In this document: in pieces, positions 44,087-55,300 of the stretch
Layout of the letters: every line of letters begins with the position of its first letter
Position numbering within the stretch: position 1 is the stretch's first letter
Source: Alkaliflexus imshenetskii DSM 15055
Lineage (GTDB): Bacteria; Bacteroidota; Bacteroidia; Bacteroidales; Marinilabiliaceae
Length of the DNA: 64,000 nt
Direction: 5' to 3'
NCBI RefSeq assembly: GCF_000517065.1
Contig: NZ_KI912105.1
Coordinates: 833,635-897,634, forward strand
The notes under the pieces: generated by a model
Databases searched by the model: none
Seen by the model: only the letters and a program-made list of their open reading frames with translations
Told to the model about the DNA's origin: nothing
Position numbers and translations under genes: made by a program

Positions 44087-46369
44087 CTACTCCACTAAAG
44101 TAAACGAAGCCGAAACCACTTCGTCGGAGCTGGTGCCCACATACACAATAAATTCGCCAGGCTCCGCACTAAAACTTAAGTCGGGATGATAAAAAGCCAA
44201 ATCATCAACAGAGAGCGAAAACGAAACGCGCTTTGTTTCACCGGCCTTAACAAACACCTTCTCAAAAGCTTTGAGTTTCTTAACCGGCTGCGTAATGGTG
44301 CGAACCACATCGTAGATATACAACTGCACCACCTCTTCTCCATCTACCGAGCCAGTGTTTGTGACATCCACCGATACGTTGATATTATCGTTCCAACCCA
44401 TTGTGGTTCTGTCGAGCATCACATCGCTGTAATCGAAACTGGTATAACTCAAACCATAGCCAAAGGCATACAATGGTGAATTGGGCACATCCAGATAGTT
44501 GGAGCGGAACTTCTGAAATTCATCGCCCGGATTTGGACGGCCGGTGGTACGATGGTTGTAATAGATTGGCACCTGACCCACATTGCGCGGAAAGGTCATA
44601 GTAAGTTTTCCGGATGGGTTGTAACCCCCAAACAGTACATCGGCGATGGCGTTACCGGCCTCAATGCCCGGGTGCCAGGTGTAGAGGATGGCATCGGCCA
44701 ATTGATGCTCTTCCTCCATAGTCAGCGGACGACCGCTCATCATCACCAGTACCAGTGGTTTGCCGGTCTGTTTGAGTGCCCGCACCAGTTTTTTCTGACT
44801 CTCGGGTAAACTGATATCCGAACGACTCGAAGACTCACCACTCATCTCCGATGCTTCACCGATAACGGCTACCACCACATCGGAACGGGAAGCCAGCGCC
44901 TCCGCTTCGCGAAGCATCACTTCCGGAGAGCGCTCATCAATATCGATGCGCGGGCCAAACACATTTATTTTGGCGGCATAAGCGGGATCGTCGGAAATAT
45001 TTGCCCCCTTGGCGTAGCGTATGGTCACACTGTTTCCGGCCACATTGTTCATGCCCTCCAGCACTGGAATCGACAACTGGGGGTCGCCTGATACGGCCCA
45101 TGTGCCAAGCATGTTGTTTTTATTGTTGGCCAAAGGCCCCACCAGCGCAATTGAGCCCCCTTTCTTTAATGGCAGCGTGTTCTTCTCATTCTTCAGCAAC
45201 ACAAAAGATCTGGCAGCGGCATCGCGCGCAGCGGCACGGTTTTCGGCAGAAAGAATCTCAATCTCAGCTCTTTTCTCATCAATATAACGATACGGATCAT
45301 CGAACAAGCCAAGCTTGTATTTTGCTTCCAGAATACGACGACACGCTTTGTCGATATCGGCCATCGAGACCTTACCCTCCTGAAGTGATTTTCCAAGAGT
45401 AGAGAGAAAGCCCTCTCCCACCATGTCCATGTCGAGCCCGGCTTTGAGCGCCAAAGCTGAAACAGCCTGCAAATCGCCCAAACCGTGATCCACCATCTCG
45501 TTGACAGAAGTATAGTCTGACACTACAAATCCATCGAAACCCCATGTGTCGCGCAATATCTCGGTCAGCAGCCAGTGGTTGCCCGAAGCCGGAACGCCTT
45601 CCACGTCGTTAAAGGCAGACATGACACAGCCGGCACCTTCATCGATGGCGGCCAGAAATGGCGGCATATAGACATTAAACATACGGATACGACTCATGTC
45701 AACCGTATTGTAATCGCGACCACCTTCGGGTGCGCCATAAAGAGCGAGGTGCTTCACGGTTGCCATCATGGTATTGGCGGCCGTAAGGTCACTACCCTGA
45801 TATCCCCTCACCATTGCCCGTGCAATTTCGGAGCCCAGATAAGGGTCTTCACCGCCACCCTCGGCCACACGCCCCCAGCGTGGATCACGCGAAATGTCGA
45901 CCATGGGCGAAAAGTTCCAGTTGAGACCATCAGCAGTGGCCTCCTGCGCTGCTATGCGCGCTGTTTTCTCCATCAGCGCCATATCCCAGCTACACGAGAG
46001 ACCAATGGGAATGGGAAACACGGTTTTATAGCCGTGTATCACGTCGGAACCAAAAAGCAAAGGAATGCCCAGTCGGCTCTGCTCCACAGCAATCTGCTGC
46101 GTCATCCGCACTTTGTCGGGACCGGTCACACCAAAAATGCCACCTACCTGTCCGTCGCGGATTTTACCCTCCACATCGCTGCTCACAGCCGAACCTGTTG
46201 GGATACCGCCACCCGGAGTTACCAGGTTTAGCTGCCCTATCTTCTCCTCTGTGGTCATTCTGCCCATCAACTCATCGATGAACCGGTCCATTTCGGAACC
46301 CTTAGGTTTGCTACACCCAACCAATACGACCACACTTAATATTAACGCAAATAACTTTCTCATCATCAT
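44087..46369 (-). CDS. GH3 beta-glucosidase, lipoprotein (BglX-like)
   Basis: A 760-residue exo-glucosidase. The lipobox is LVGC (Cys19). The TIM-barrel domain contains the nucleophile D285 in GFVVSDYTSV and the sugar-binding KHLALYG. The alpha/beta sandwich domain has VVAVIGEASEMSGE with candidate acid/base Glu residues, and a fibronectin III-like C-terminal domain ends at EFIVYVGTSSDEV. Three Met codons begin the frame, so the exact start is uncertain by two residues. It lies 48 bases after the secreted GH144-type gene. In this setting it may convert sophorose or short beta-glucans to glucose. Confidence 0.93.
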   Translation of the reverse strand: MMMRKLFALILSVVVLVGCSKPKGSEMDRFIDELMGRMTTEEKIGQLNLVTPGGGIPTGSAVSSDVEGKIRDGQVGGIFGVTGPDKVRMTQQIAVEQSRLGIPLLFGSDVIHGYKTVFPIPIGLSCSWDMALMEKTARIAAQEATADGLNWNFSPMVDISRDPRWGRVAEGGGEDPYLGSEIARAMVRGYQGSDLTAANTMMATVKHLALYGAPEGGRDYNTVDMSRIRMFNVYMPPFLAAIDEGAGCVMSAFNDVEGVPASGNHWLLTEILRDTWGFDGFVVSDYTSVNEMVDHGLGDLQAVSALALKAGLDMDMVGEGFLSTLGKSLQEGKVSMADIDKACRRILEAKYKLGLFDDPYRYIDEKRAEIEILSAENRAAARDAAARSFVLLKNEKNTLPLKKGGSIALVGPLANNKNNMLGTWAVSGDPQLSIPVLEGMNNVAGNSVTIRYAKGANISDDPAYAAKINVFGPRIDIDERSPEVMLREAEALASRSDVVVAVIGEASEMSGESSSRSDISLPESQKKLVRALKQTGKPLVLVMMSGRPLTMEEEHQLADAILYTWHPGIEAGNAIADVLFGGYNPSGKLTMTFPRNVGQVPIYYNHRTTGRPNPGDEFQKFRSNYLDVPNSPLYAFGYGLSYTSFDYSDVMLDRTTMGWNDNINVSVDVTNTGSVDGEEVVQLYIYDVVRTITQPVKKLKAFEKVFVKAGETKRVSFSLSVDDLAFYHPDLSFSAEPGEFIVYVGTSSDEVVSASFTLVE

Positions 46370-46417
46370 TATATTTTAATTCAGTTTCTTTCGTCACAAA
46401 ATATCAACTTCTCATAT

Positions 46418-48823
46418 CTACTTTCTGATAATCAGTTTGGCCCGATAAACCCTGCTGCCCGAAACCATTTTCAACAGATAAAATCCGTTTTGAACGGCAC
46501 TGCAATTGATGGTATAAATCGTTTCAGACGATTCAAACACGGATGAATAGACCTGACTGCCATCAGTGGCATATATGGCTACGGCTATTTGCCGGCCCAC
46601 CAAATGGTGCGGTAATTCTATTGAAACATTATCGACAGCAGGATTTGGGAACAGATTAATCAGCTCTGAGTGTTCCAAACCCGGTGCGGCAGAGGTCGCC
46701 TGGTAAGAAAACCCCAGTTTGTCGAGGCCGGCCTGCACTTCGGCATCGGCCATAAAGTGTTTCCAAAGTAAACCTGTACGATGATTCTCAATCATCACCA
46801 CAATTGGTCCCTGGTCAATACCTATGTAGGATTTTTGCACCCAACCCATATTGTCGTTAAAAGCATCATAAGGGCCATAAAGACCAAACAGATCAGCGCC
46901 ACGCTCGCGATAGAAATACTTGAGTGCCTTCATTGACTCCATTGGTGTAAATGGCATGCTGGCTAACGCTGCCGTGGGACTGATGGTGCCATTGTCGTTG
47001 TTCATAGGTTCATGAGCCGTGTACCCAAAAGGGTCGTCACTGGCGGTAAGTCCCCAGTTATTTTCGCTGTAGTTTTGATGCCCCAGCGGATTGTTAACCG
47101 CGTAGGCATGGTGAATTTTGGCGGTATTGACATGCTCCTGCCAATAATCCGCATATTGGTCTGACAACCCCTTGGGATTAAGTCCCAGATGGCTGTAATG
47201 GATCCAAAACAGCGGCCCTCCCCAGTTGGGCGACAATGAAATCGGGTGCTCGTAATAGGTTCTGGGATTCACCATCGAGCCATTGCGAGCCCATCCCTGC
47301 GTGTAGGTCTCTTTGTTGATGCCAAAAGTGGGCGATGCAGCTGCCATCACATAGGTAATCAAAGATTCGTTCCATCCCTGTATTTTCATGTTCATGGCAA
47401 ACCCATGATTGGGCGACCAGTGCCAGTAAAGCACATTCTGATTGCCATTGCGATACCAGTTCCAGTCGATGGCTTCCCATAAAAGAGTAGCTTTCTGACG
47501 AATTTGTACCGACTGGGCATCCTCATCGCGGAAATAGTTCCTCAGCGTAATAAGTGCCTGGGCCACAAACGAGGTCTCCACCAGGTCGCCACCATCATCC
47601 AGTGATGAAAACGGTTGCGTTTGATAGGTATCTCCATTGTACCAATGCGCCCATGCCCCTTTGTGGCGCTCACAATTTTCGAGAAACTCTAATATTTTAA
47701 GGATGCGTGTCTTGATTTCAGCCCGCTCCTCGTAAGCGCGCTCATAAGCCACCACCATAGCCATCAATCCCATGCCTGTGGCACCCGACGCTACGGTGCG
47801 GCCATCGCCATTGGTGCGCTCCAGCGCCATCCCCGATGGCTGATGTGCGCCTTCCCAGAAATAGCGAAAAGTGTATCGCTGAAACATATCCAAAAGCTCT
47901 TCGTCGGTAAAATCCCTAACTGTAGCCTGTATTGTAACCGCATCGGATTCTTTATCCTGCGAAAAAGCTTCCACCTTATAGCTTATCTCTGTGTTTCGTG
48001 CACTTTGTGGCACAAAATGGAGGTAATAATCCTTATCCGTTTCGGCAATTTGAACATAGTCCTCACTTCCGGCGTAGCGGGCATAAATCCGGTAACTGAG
48101 AAAATCCAGTGGTTGCTGCCAACGAAGCTCCACATGGCTGTCGAAACCCTCGGCCTTAAGTTGAGACACCGGCGGCACCACATCCATGCTTACAAACGCC
48201 TTAATGTCATCGATAAAAAGCAGCCGAGGGACACCATTGACTTCAGATTGACTGAATACCACGCCCTTAACGCGCGTAAAGTCAAGCAACGCATTGCCGC
48301 CATCTTCAATAAAAACTGAGAGCGGGATCTTAACCTCTACCCATTGGTCTGCCGGCACGTCATCGTTGTGTGCCGATAAATCGTAGAGCAATGAAGTAGC
48401 ATCACCGCCACCACCCAAACGATTGGCTACCAAGCCAATTTTTGGGAGCGCAGATGCAGGCAAACCACTTCCGGCATAGAGATAGAAACCCAAAAACTCC
48501 ATCCCTGTGATGTCGGCCACCGACCAGTCGCTTCTGTAAATGGTAGCTTTCCAGTTTCCACTGGCCGCCGAAGTATAGTTGAACTTTAGTGATGTGCTGC
48601 CTGACCATGCCGTGGCCGAACAAGGCACCTTATCATTAAACTGTGGCAAACCGGGCGGATGCGTGTATTCAAAGCTGCTGCCCCCAAGGTTGGCCACATC
48701 CACAATGCCCTGGTCGTAAAAGGTGGCGCCGGTGCCTTCGCTGAAAAACCAGACCTGCTGACCCAACATACCATCTACAGCCAGAACCAGCAAAAAAGCC
48801 AATAACGACAAACGAAGTTTCAT
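46418..48823 (-). CDS. Secreted GH144-type glucanase with N-terminal binding domains and T9SS sorting domain
   Basis: About 801 residues from the ATG at 48823, which gives a signal peptide ending DGMLGQ; the longer frame lacks one. Residues about 25-210 form a beta-sandwich like a carbohydrate-binding module, and 218-300 a fibronectin III-like domain. The Glycoamylase-family barrel (about 305-705) keeps D409, D413, E416 (LDDGGDLVE) and E486 (GWNESLITY), equivalent to the acids in the smaller paralogue at 42559. A T9SS type A sorting domain ends it (NLFPNPAVDNVSIELP, QNGFYLLKMVSGSRVYRAK). It is probably the cell-surface enzyme that first cuts the polymer. Confidence 0.87.
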   Translation of the reverse strand: MKLRLSLLAFLLVLAVDGMLGQQVWFFSEGTGATFYDQGIVDVANLGGSSFEYTHPPGLPQFNDKVPCSATAWSGSTSLKFNYTSAASGNWKATIYRSDWSVADITGMEFLGFYLYAGSGLPASALPKIGLVANRLGGGGDATSLLYDLSAHNDDVPADQWVEVKIPLSVFIEDGGNALLDFTRVKGVVFSQSEVNGVPRLLFIDDIKAFVSMDVVPPVSQLKAEGFDSHVELRWQQPLDFLSYRIYARYAGSEDYVQIAETDKDYYLHFVPQSARNTEISYKVEAFSQDKESDAVTIQATVRDFTDEELLDMFQRYTFRYFWEGAHQPSGMALERTNGDGRTVASGATGMGLMAMVVAYERAYEERAEIKTRILKILEFLENCERHKGAWAHWYNGDTYQTQPFSSLDDGGDLVETSFVAQALITLRNYFRDEDAQSVQIRQKATLLWEAIDWNWYRNGNQNVLYWHWSPNHGFAMNMKIQGWNESLITYVMAAASPTFGINKETYTQGWARNGSMVNPRTYYEHPISLSPNWGGPLFWIHYSHLGLNPKGLSDQYADYWQEHVNTAKIHHAYAVNNPLGHQNYSENNWGLTASDDPFGYTAHEPMNNDNGTISPTAALASMPFTPMESMKALKYFYRERGADLFGLYGPYDAFNDNMGWVQKSYIGIDQGPIVVMIENHRTGLLWKHFMADAEVQAGLDKLGFSYQATSAAPGLEHSELINLFPNPAVDNVSIELPHHLVGRQIAVAIYATDGSQVYSSVFESSETIYTINCSAVQNGFYLLKMVSGSRVYRAKLIIRK

Positions 48824-48888
48824 ATTTGGATGGATTATGAAATTGTATGAGCGCCATGTCCCATGCCAAAAGAGCAATCGAGAAGGAA

Positions 48889-48915
48889 GACTGCCTGGCA
48901 TGTACCCAGGCAGTC
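48889..48915 (-). terminator. Hairpin after the LamG lipoprotein gene
   Basis: GACTGCCTGG (48889-48898) pairs perfectly with CCAGGCAGTC (48906-48915) around a 7-base loop, 36 bases after the LamG stop. The following T content on the minus strand is modest. It may lower expression of the downstream enzymes relative to SusCD and the LamG protein. Confidence 0.65.
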
Positions 48916-48950
48916 CTCTATCACTCAAACAAAATCAGATAATGAAAAAA

Positions 48951-50684
48951 CTATTGCTCGTCGCTGATAATCGACTGAATCTCAGCCTGCGTCAATGCTT
49001 TGTTAAACAGGCGCAGTTCATCAATGTAGCTTGCGTCGGAAAGGTGACCCCATTCGGTAAATCTGGGCGCGCCTGAGCCAATGGATAGGATGTCACACTC
49101 AGCCCAATCCACTCCGGCAAAGTCACCTTCACTCACGACCTCTCCGTTTATATAAACCACACATTTGGTTTGTGAGATGGTGAAAGCAAGATGTATCCAT
49201 TCGTTGTTGGTTGGGTCGATGGTAGCTGCAGCGCCACCGTCGAACCAGCTGTCGGAGTCGCCGGTGCCTACATTAAGTTTAATAATTTGGTTGGTGGCAC
49301 CACCCTCCCTAAAGAAACGGAAACCGCTTGTGCGCTTGTTACCGCTTGCATCGGGCGGACCAACAGTGAGAATTCCGGCACGGTCGGGGTCAGCATTGGG
49401 TTTGTACCAGAAAGCGGCACTAAAGGCATTGCCCAGGAGTCCCGTTGTAGGATATGTGAGGTAAGAATCTGCTGCCCCGGCAAAAGATTTGCTTCCACCA
49501 ACGGCAGCGTCGGCAAAGCCGGGGTTACCAACCACGGTAGCGGCATTTTGGCTTATTTGCTCCACATAATCGCTGTTGAAAGGCATAAAGAATGTTTCGC
49601 CATCATATTTGGGTTGATATACAGCCGGGCCGGTTCCGCTATCGGCCATCACTGCCTGAAGTTCCTCTTTTGTGAGCGCTTTGTTAAAAACCCGCATCTC
49701 ATCAAATAAACTGCGGTCCGACAGGTGGTTCCAATATGCAAAGTTAGGTGCCCCTGAGCCGATGGACATCAATTCACAGCCTGTCCAATCGATACCGGTA
49801 TTGGCCGTTGTGATGGTAGGTTCTCCGTTGATGTAAACAATTGTTTGAGTTGCCGAAACAGTAAAAGCCAGATGTACCCAATCGCCCGCTGTAACGTCCA
49901 CCACGCCACCATCGTTCCAGGTCTCGCCTTCGCCGGTGCCCACATTTAATTTAAAGCGCTGTGAAGCTGCACTGCCTTCCCGGAAGAAACGCAATCCCTT
50001 AGTACGGTCTTCACCTGCGGGACTGATGGAGATAAGACCTGCCCTATCGGGTGTAGCATTCACTTTATACCAGAATGCAGCTGTAAAACCATCACCTTTT
50101 AGTCCTTCGATGGGATAAGTGAGATACGTATCGGCAGCACCAGCAAAAGCCTGTCCCCATTTGCCATTGGCAAATCCCGGTGTGCCCACCACGCCGGCAT
50201 TGTTTTGGGTAATAAGTTCCATGTAATCGCCATCAAAAGGCATGTAAAACACTTCGCCGGCAAACTTTGGCTGATATGGTGGCACTTTCTCAAAGTTTAT
50301 TAAAGTGGTCGTTGTTTTGCCATCCAAATCAACCGCCACAATGGTCAACACGTGGTCGCCGTTGGTCAGATTCTCATAGAGATAATCAATTACAGCACGG
50401 CGGTAATCTTTGAAATCAGTAAAACTGGCTATTTCAGCACCATCGAGCATCACTTTGATTGAGGCAATCTCAATGTCATCGGTGACCACAAAACGTATGT
50501 TGATGGATGTCACAGGGTCTGTCACCCTGATTTGAGTTCCTTCCAACGGATACTGAACCGTGATTTGAGGAGCTGTTTCGTCCGCCCCCGGCGCAAGCGG
50601 GGTGATGGAGTCAATGCCATCGTTACAGGCTGTAGCAGCAAATAACAGCATTGAAAAAACCATGAGTTTATATAATATCTTCAT
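48951..50684 (-). CDS. Tandem LamG (concanavalin-like) lipoprotein, putative surface glycan-binding protein
   Basis: A 577-residue lipoprotein (lipobox AATAC, Cys20). After an Ig-like segment (TAPQITVQYPLEGTQIR..., about 35-130) come two homologous concanavalin/LamG-like domains of about 215 residues (about 137-350 and 357-577). They share FYMPF-DY-E-ITQN, AFAGAADTYLTYP, AFWYK-NA-PDRAG and DWVHLAFTVS-type blocks. A recent internal duplication is likely. It sits directly after SusD in the same direction, the position of surface glycan-binding proteins in polysaccharide utilisation loci. No catalytic residues of LamG-like hydrolases are evident. Its ligand is presumably the locus substrate. Confidence 0.8.
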   Translation of the reverse strand: MKILYKLMVFSMLLFAATACNDGIDSITPLAPGADETAPQITVQYPLEGTQIRVTDPVTSINIRFVVTDDIEIASIKVMLDGAEIASFTDFKDYRRAVIDYLYENLTNGDHVLTIVAVDLDGKTTTTLINFEKVPPYQPKFAGEVFYMPFDGDYMELITQNNAGVVGTPGFANGKWGQAFAGAADTYLTYPIEGLKGDGFTAAFWYKVNATPDRAGLISISPAGEDRTKGLRFFREGSAASQRFKLNVGTGEGETWNDGGVVDVTAGDWVHLAFTVSATQTIVYINGEPTITTANTGIDWTGCELMSIGSGAPNFAYWNHLSDRSLFDEMRVFNKALTKEELQAVMADSGTGPAVYQPKYDGETFFMPFNSDYVEQISQNAATVVGNPGFADAAVGGSKSFAGAADSYLTYPTTGLLGNAFSAAFWYKPNADPDRAGILTVGPPDASGNKRTSGFRFFREGGATNQIIKLNVGTGDSDSWFDGGAAATIDPTNNEWIHLAFTISQTKCVVYINGEVVSEGDFAGVDWAECDILSIGSGAPRFTEWGHLSDASYIDELRLFNKALTQAEIQSIISDEQ

Positions 50685-50769
50685 CTGCTTATGTTTTTAT
50701 GTTTTCGAACTATTTGAAAAACCAACATCATTAAAGATGTATGCGATAGACTTTTAACATCCAAAACCA

Positions 50770-52299
50770 TTAATTGCTGAGACCTGGTAACTGGTCAAGC
50801 TGATTTTGTGGATAAGGCAAATAGATTTTATCGGCACTAAAGGTTCTTCCTTCGTAACTCAGGTCGCTGTAACGCTGCAACCTCACCATGTCATAATAAC
50901 GGATGCCCCACTCCATGGCCAATTCTGCAAACTTTTCGTCCATAACCTGTTGCGTGGTCACATTGGATAAAGGAGCTAAACCGGCACGCGCCCGCACGGC
51001 GTTCACAGCCTGGTCGGCCGTCATTCCTGTACCTGAGGCACCACGTGTAAGGGCTTCGGCATGCATGAGCAGAATTTCGGCATATCGTATCACAGTAAAA
51101 TTCATGTTATTGCCATAACCGGTGCGTCCGGGCGTAATCTGGTCAGATGGCAGATAGTGTTTTCCACTTGAGAACAGGGCACGTGCGTAGTCATTGATGA
51201 TGTCACCCGATGGGGTCACATTGCTTACCCATGCCGGAAGTGTGGCATAAGCAGGGTCTTTTTTAATTTCATCGATGCCACGATTGGTAAAAAGCACGCT
51301 GGTTTCGAGACGCGTTCTTTCGCCACGGTCGAGCATAAACTTAATCCACTTCATGCTGGGCTCATAAAATCCCCATCCTCCGCCAATGCCGGCTACTTTG
51401 GGTGTCCAACCCACAGGCCCGTAAAAGTCGAACAAGTGACTGATTTGTGTGCCCGCTCCCTGACCAAAATCACTGAATTGCAGCTCAAGAATGTTTTCAT
51501 CGTTTAGTTTTCCGGGAATTTTAAACAATTGATAAAAATCGGCTTCCAACCGGAATTTGCCTGAACTGATAATTTGTGATGTGGCACCGGCCACAGCGGG
51601 ATAATCCTGCAACTCCAGGTTCGCCAGTGCTTTCAAAGCCAAAGCGGTATAGCGTGTTACGCCGCCCTTGATATCGGTGCGCTGATTGGGATGCAAATCG
51701 GGCAGGTTGTTGATGGCCAAATCCATCTCATCGGAAATATGCCGCATCACATCATTTTTTGAGGCGGGGCGCATGGGTAATAAATCGGCAGGGTCAGAAC
51801 TTGTGGTGATAAACACATCTCCCCAAACCCTTGAGAGTTGAAACAACAACCATCCGCGAAGCACCCTTGCCTCGGCAATGTATTGGTTACCCAGTGTGGC
51901 ACTGGCTCCATTCTGCACATAAATCTCTACCTGTTCCATGGCCGAATGGGCGGCAAAAATATCCTTGTACATATTTTGCCACAACGAGTTGTACATCCAG
52001 TAACCTCTGTTATAGTTATACTTTGATGTTTCTGCAAAGTCCTGCTGGTCGCCTAATCCTCCGGGATTCACATCGTCGCCACGCACTGCAATGAGCGGGT
52101 GGTCTTCCCAACCGCGCGATTGAAACTCTGCATAAGCGCCTAAAAGAGGCAATATCATGTTACCGGAAATGGTGTAGTCAGTCTCTTCAGTAAACACCCT
52201 GTTTTCGGCAGGTTCATCGAGCAAGTCGTGACAAGCAGGAACCGCCACCAGAAAAGCTGCGACTACAATGAAATGAATTATATATCTGATTGGTTTCAT
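50770..52299 (-). CDS. SusD/RagB-family outer-membrane lipoprotein
   Basis: A 509-residue protein with lipobox VAVPAC (Cys23). It has SusD features: the N-terminal TPR-like helices (NSLWQNMYKDIFAAHSAMEQ, IAEARVLRGWLLFQLSRVWG) and the C-terminal block VNAVRARAGLAPLSN, ELAMEWGIRYYDMVRLQRY. It captures glycan at the surface and closes over the SusC barrel. It begins 20 bases after the SusC stop and is certainly co-transcribed with it. Confidence 0.95.
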   Translation of the reverse strand: MKPIRYIIHFIVVAAFLVAVPACHDLLDEPAENRVFTEETDYTISGNMILPLLGAYAEFQSRGWEDHPLIAVRGDDVNPGGLGDQQDFAETSKYNYNRGYWMYNSLWQNMYKDIFAAHSAMEQVEIYVQNGASATLGNQYIAEARVLRGWLLFQLSRVWGDVFITTSSDPADLLPMRPASKNDVMRHISDEMDLAINNLPDLHPNQRTDIKGGVTRYTALALKALANLELQDYPAVAGATSQIISSGKFRLEADFYQLFKIPGKLNDENILELQFSDFGQGAGTQISHLFDFYGPVGWTPKVAGIGGGWGFYEPSMKWIKFMLDRGERTRLETSVLFTNRGIDEIKKDPAYATLPAWVSNVTPSGDIINDYARALFSSGKHYLPSDQITPGRTGYGNNMNFTVIRYAEILLMHAEALTRGASGTGMTADQAVNAVRARAGLAPLSNVTTQQVMDEKFAELAMEWGIRYYDMVRLQRYSDLSYEGRTFSADKIYLPYPQNQLDQLPGLSN

Positions 52300-52319
52300 A
52301 TCAATTATTTTATTTGGGA

Positions 52320-55300
52320 TTAAAACTTAACGTTCAGACCAATGGTGTAAACAGCCGGAATGGGATAAGTCTGACGGTCGATACCATCTGATACCTCAGG
52401 ACTAAACCCATTGTAGCTGAACCAGGTCAAAGGCCGCTCTGCTGTGAATGTCACACGCGTTTGCGGCATACCTTCGCCAAGTATTGTACGGGTATTGATG
52501 TTATAACCCAATTGGATGTTCTGAATGCGGAAGAATGAGCCATCCTCAACAAAATAGGTACTCATTTTCTGGTTCCAGCCTTTTCTCAAACCGGCTGATG
52601 ATGGATACTTGTTGGAAGTGCCCTCACCATGCCAGCGGTTCTTGGCCAAATCGGCATCCAGGTTGCCATCGTTGGTCCAAATCATCTCACCACGTTTACG
52701 GTTGAGTATTTTGTTGCCCGACTGCCCCATCATGGTGACAGATAAATCCAGATTACGATACTTCAACCCCAGATTGGCGCCATACATAAAATTGGGAAAG
52801 TATGAACCCAAAATTTTGCGGTCGTTGTCATCAATCACGCCATCGCCATTCTGATCCTTATAGATAAAATCGCCTGGAACGAGGTTGTTGGCAACAGCGA
52901 TAGGATCGCTTTGCACCTGAGCTTCGTTCTGATACACACCTACCACTTCCCAACCGTAAAAGGCCAGCAATGGCTCACCTACGATTGAGCGCTGACGAAA
53001 TTCGGCCGAACCACCATCAATATATGGCTGTCCGAAAAGGTCGCGTACCTCATTTTTGAGAGTTGAAAAATTGGCTCCAATGGTGTAACTCCAGTCGTTG
53101 GTTAAATCATCTCTCCAGTTTAAGGCAAACTCAAAACCTGAATTGCGTATCTCACCCACATTTCGAAGTACAGTAGCTCCAACCGACGGGATGGTCACGT
53201 TCACTGCCGCATTTTTGGTATCCCGAATAAAATATTCGGTATTAACAGAGAGGCGTGTATTAAACAACTGCGCATCTAAACCGATATTGGTCTCCTCGGT
53301 AAGCTCCCATTTCAACTCGGAGTAGGTGCTTGTGGCAATTGTGCCTGCGGTATACTGGTCGTTAATTGATGTGTACACTACCGAAGTGGTTCTGGCACCG
53401 TCACTGGCCTGAATTTTATCATTCCCCAAACGGCCCCAACTGGCGCGTAACTTAAGAAAATCAACGGCATCCACACCTTCCATAAACGCCTCTTCAGATG
53501 GAATCCATCCCACACCAACAGAGGGGAAATAACCCCATTTCTCTTGGTACTTTGAGCTTCCGTCGGCACGCATGGTTCCGTATATCAGATATTTGTTGTT
53601 ATAGTTATATGAAACCCTGCTGATGTATGACAATCCATATTGACGCAAACCATCGTCGCCAACACCGGTTTCCGGCTTCTCCTCTGCCTGGCTTATGTAC
53701 CATGCTGTTTTTTGTCCATAAGGAAAATTGATACCCTGTCCGCGCAGGTGATCGTAAGCTTCGTCGCGGAAAGAAGTACCGGCCATCACCACAAGGTTGT
53801 GACCACCAAAGCTATTGGTAAAGGTGAGAAAGTTGTCCCATATCTGGTTTGACCAGTTGGAAGCATAACGACTGATGACTGAGTTTTCGCGCTGGGCATT
53901 GTTACTCAAAAAATAGGGTAATGCAATGTTTCGCTGGTTTAGCGCAGTAAATGCGTGGTTATAATTGGTTCTGAAAGCTAATTTTTGGGGAATTAATGTC
54001 AATTCAGCATAGAAATTGGCATTAAGCTTTCTGATTTTTTGGCTGTTCTCAGAAAAATCCATTTCCGGAAATGGGTTCTTGCCATCGCGATAACCAAGCA
54101 GTTGTGCACTTGAATAATGTTTGGGCCATGCTGCCTGATTCAGCTCATCAAAAACGGGCATGATGGGCACTGCATAATAGGCAGTATGCCAGGCACCGGC
54201 AGCTTCCAGATTTCGGAAAGCGTTACTAAACATCATGTTGGCGCCAATATCCAACCAGTCGTTGGCTTTGTAGTCAATTTTGGAGCGCAGGTTAAACCGC
54301 TCATAATCATTCTTCATATCCAGAATACCTTCCTGGAAAAAGTAGTTGGCACCTATTGAATAGGTGGCACTTTCACTACCGCCATTTACTGTGAGACTGT
54401 GGTTTTGTATGGCAGCGGGGCGCAAAATCTCGTTGTACCAGTCGGTATTTACATCCGGCACATTGGGATTGATACGGCTGCGGCCATAACGCTGCATGGC
54501 ATTTTGGATGTAGCTGATGTCGGCTGGCGAACCTGATTCCATGGCCATGGTAGTAAATTGCTCGGCATTGGCCATCTTAAGCACGTTTTGTGCCACCTGC
54601 ATACCGTAATAGCCATCGTACACAATCTCACCTTTTTGATTCAACCTTCCCGATTTGGTTTCGATAAGGATTACACCGTTGGCAGCACGAACGCCATAAA
54701 TAGCTGCTGCCGAAGCATCCTTAAGCACCGAGATGGAGGCAATGTCAGATGGGTTCAGGAAATCGATGTTATCGAAAAACATACCATCCACCACATACAA
54801 TGGGTCTTCGTTGCCACGTCCGGGATAAGAACCAATACCACGAACCCTGATGGTGGGTGATGCGCCAGGAGCGCCACTGCTCACAACCTGTAACCCGGCC
54901 ACGCGTCCCTGTAATCCCTGCATAGCTTGTCCGGCAGGTGTTTTGGACAGCTCATCGGCACTTATGGTTGTAATGGCTGATGTCAAATCGCGCACACGGC
55001 TGGTACCGTAACCTACTACTACCACCTCGTCGAGACTTGAAACCATGGGCATCAGTACCATATTGAAAATGGTTTGATTGCCCACCTGAATTATTTGTGT
55101 TTCAAAACCGATAAAGCTGAAAGCCAGTCGGTCGTCAGGAGCAGCTGAAAGCGAAAAATTCCCATCCACATCAGAAATAGTTCCTTGTGTGGTGCCTTCT
55201 ATTATTACGGAAACCCCGGGTAGAGGCAGCCCGTCGTCAGACGAAGTAACCCTCCCCGAAATCTGTCTGGGTTGCGCCTGCGCCCATGCCACCATTCCCC

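Noticed and set aside
45575-46231. 218-codon open frame on the plus strand inside the GH3 gene
   Set aside because: Antisense shadow of conserved GH3 coding sequence; composition is His/Thr-rich and unlike a protein.
47843-48319. 158-codon plus-strand frame inside the secreted GH144-type gene
   Set aside because: Antisense shadow without a start context or homology I recognise.
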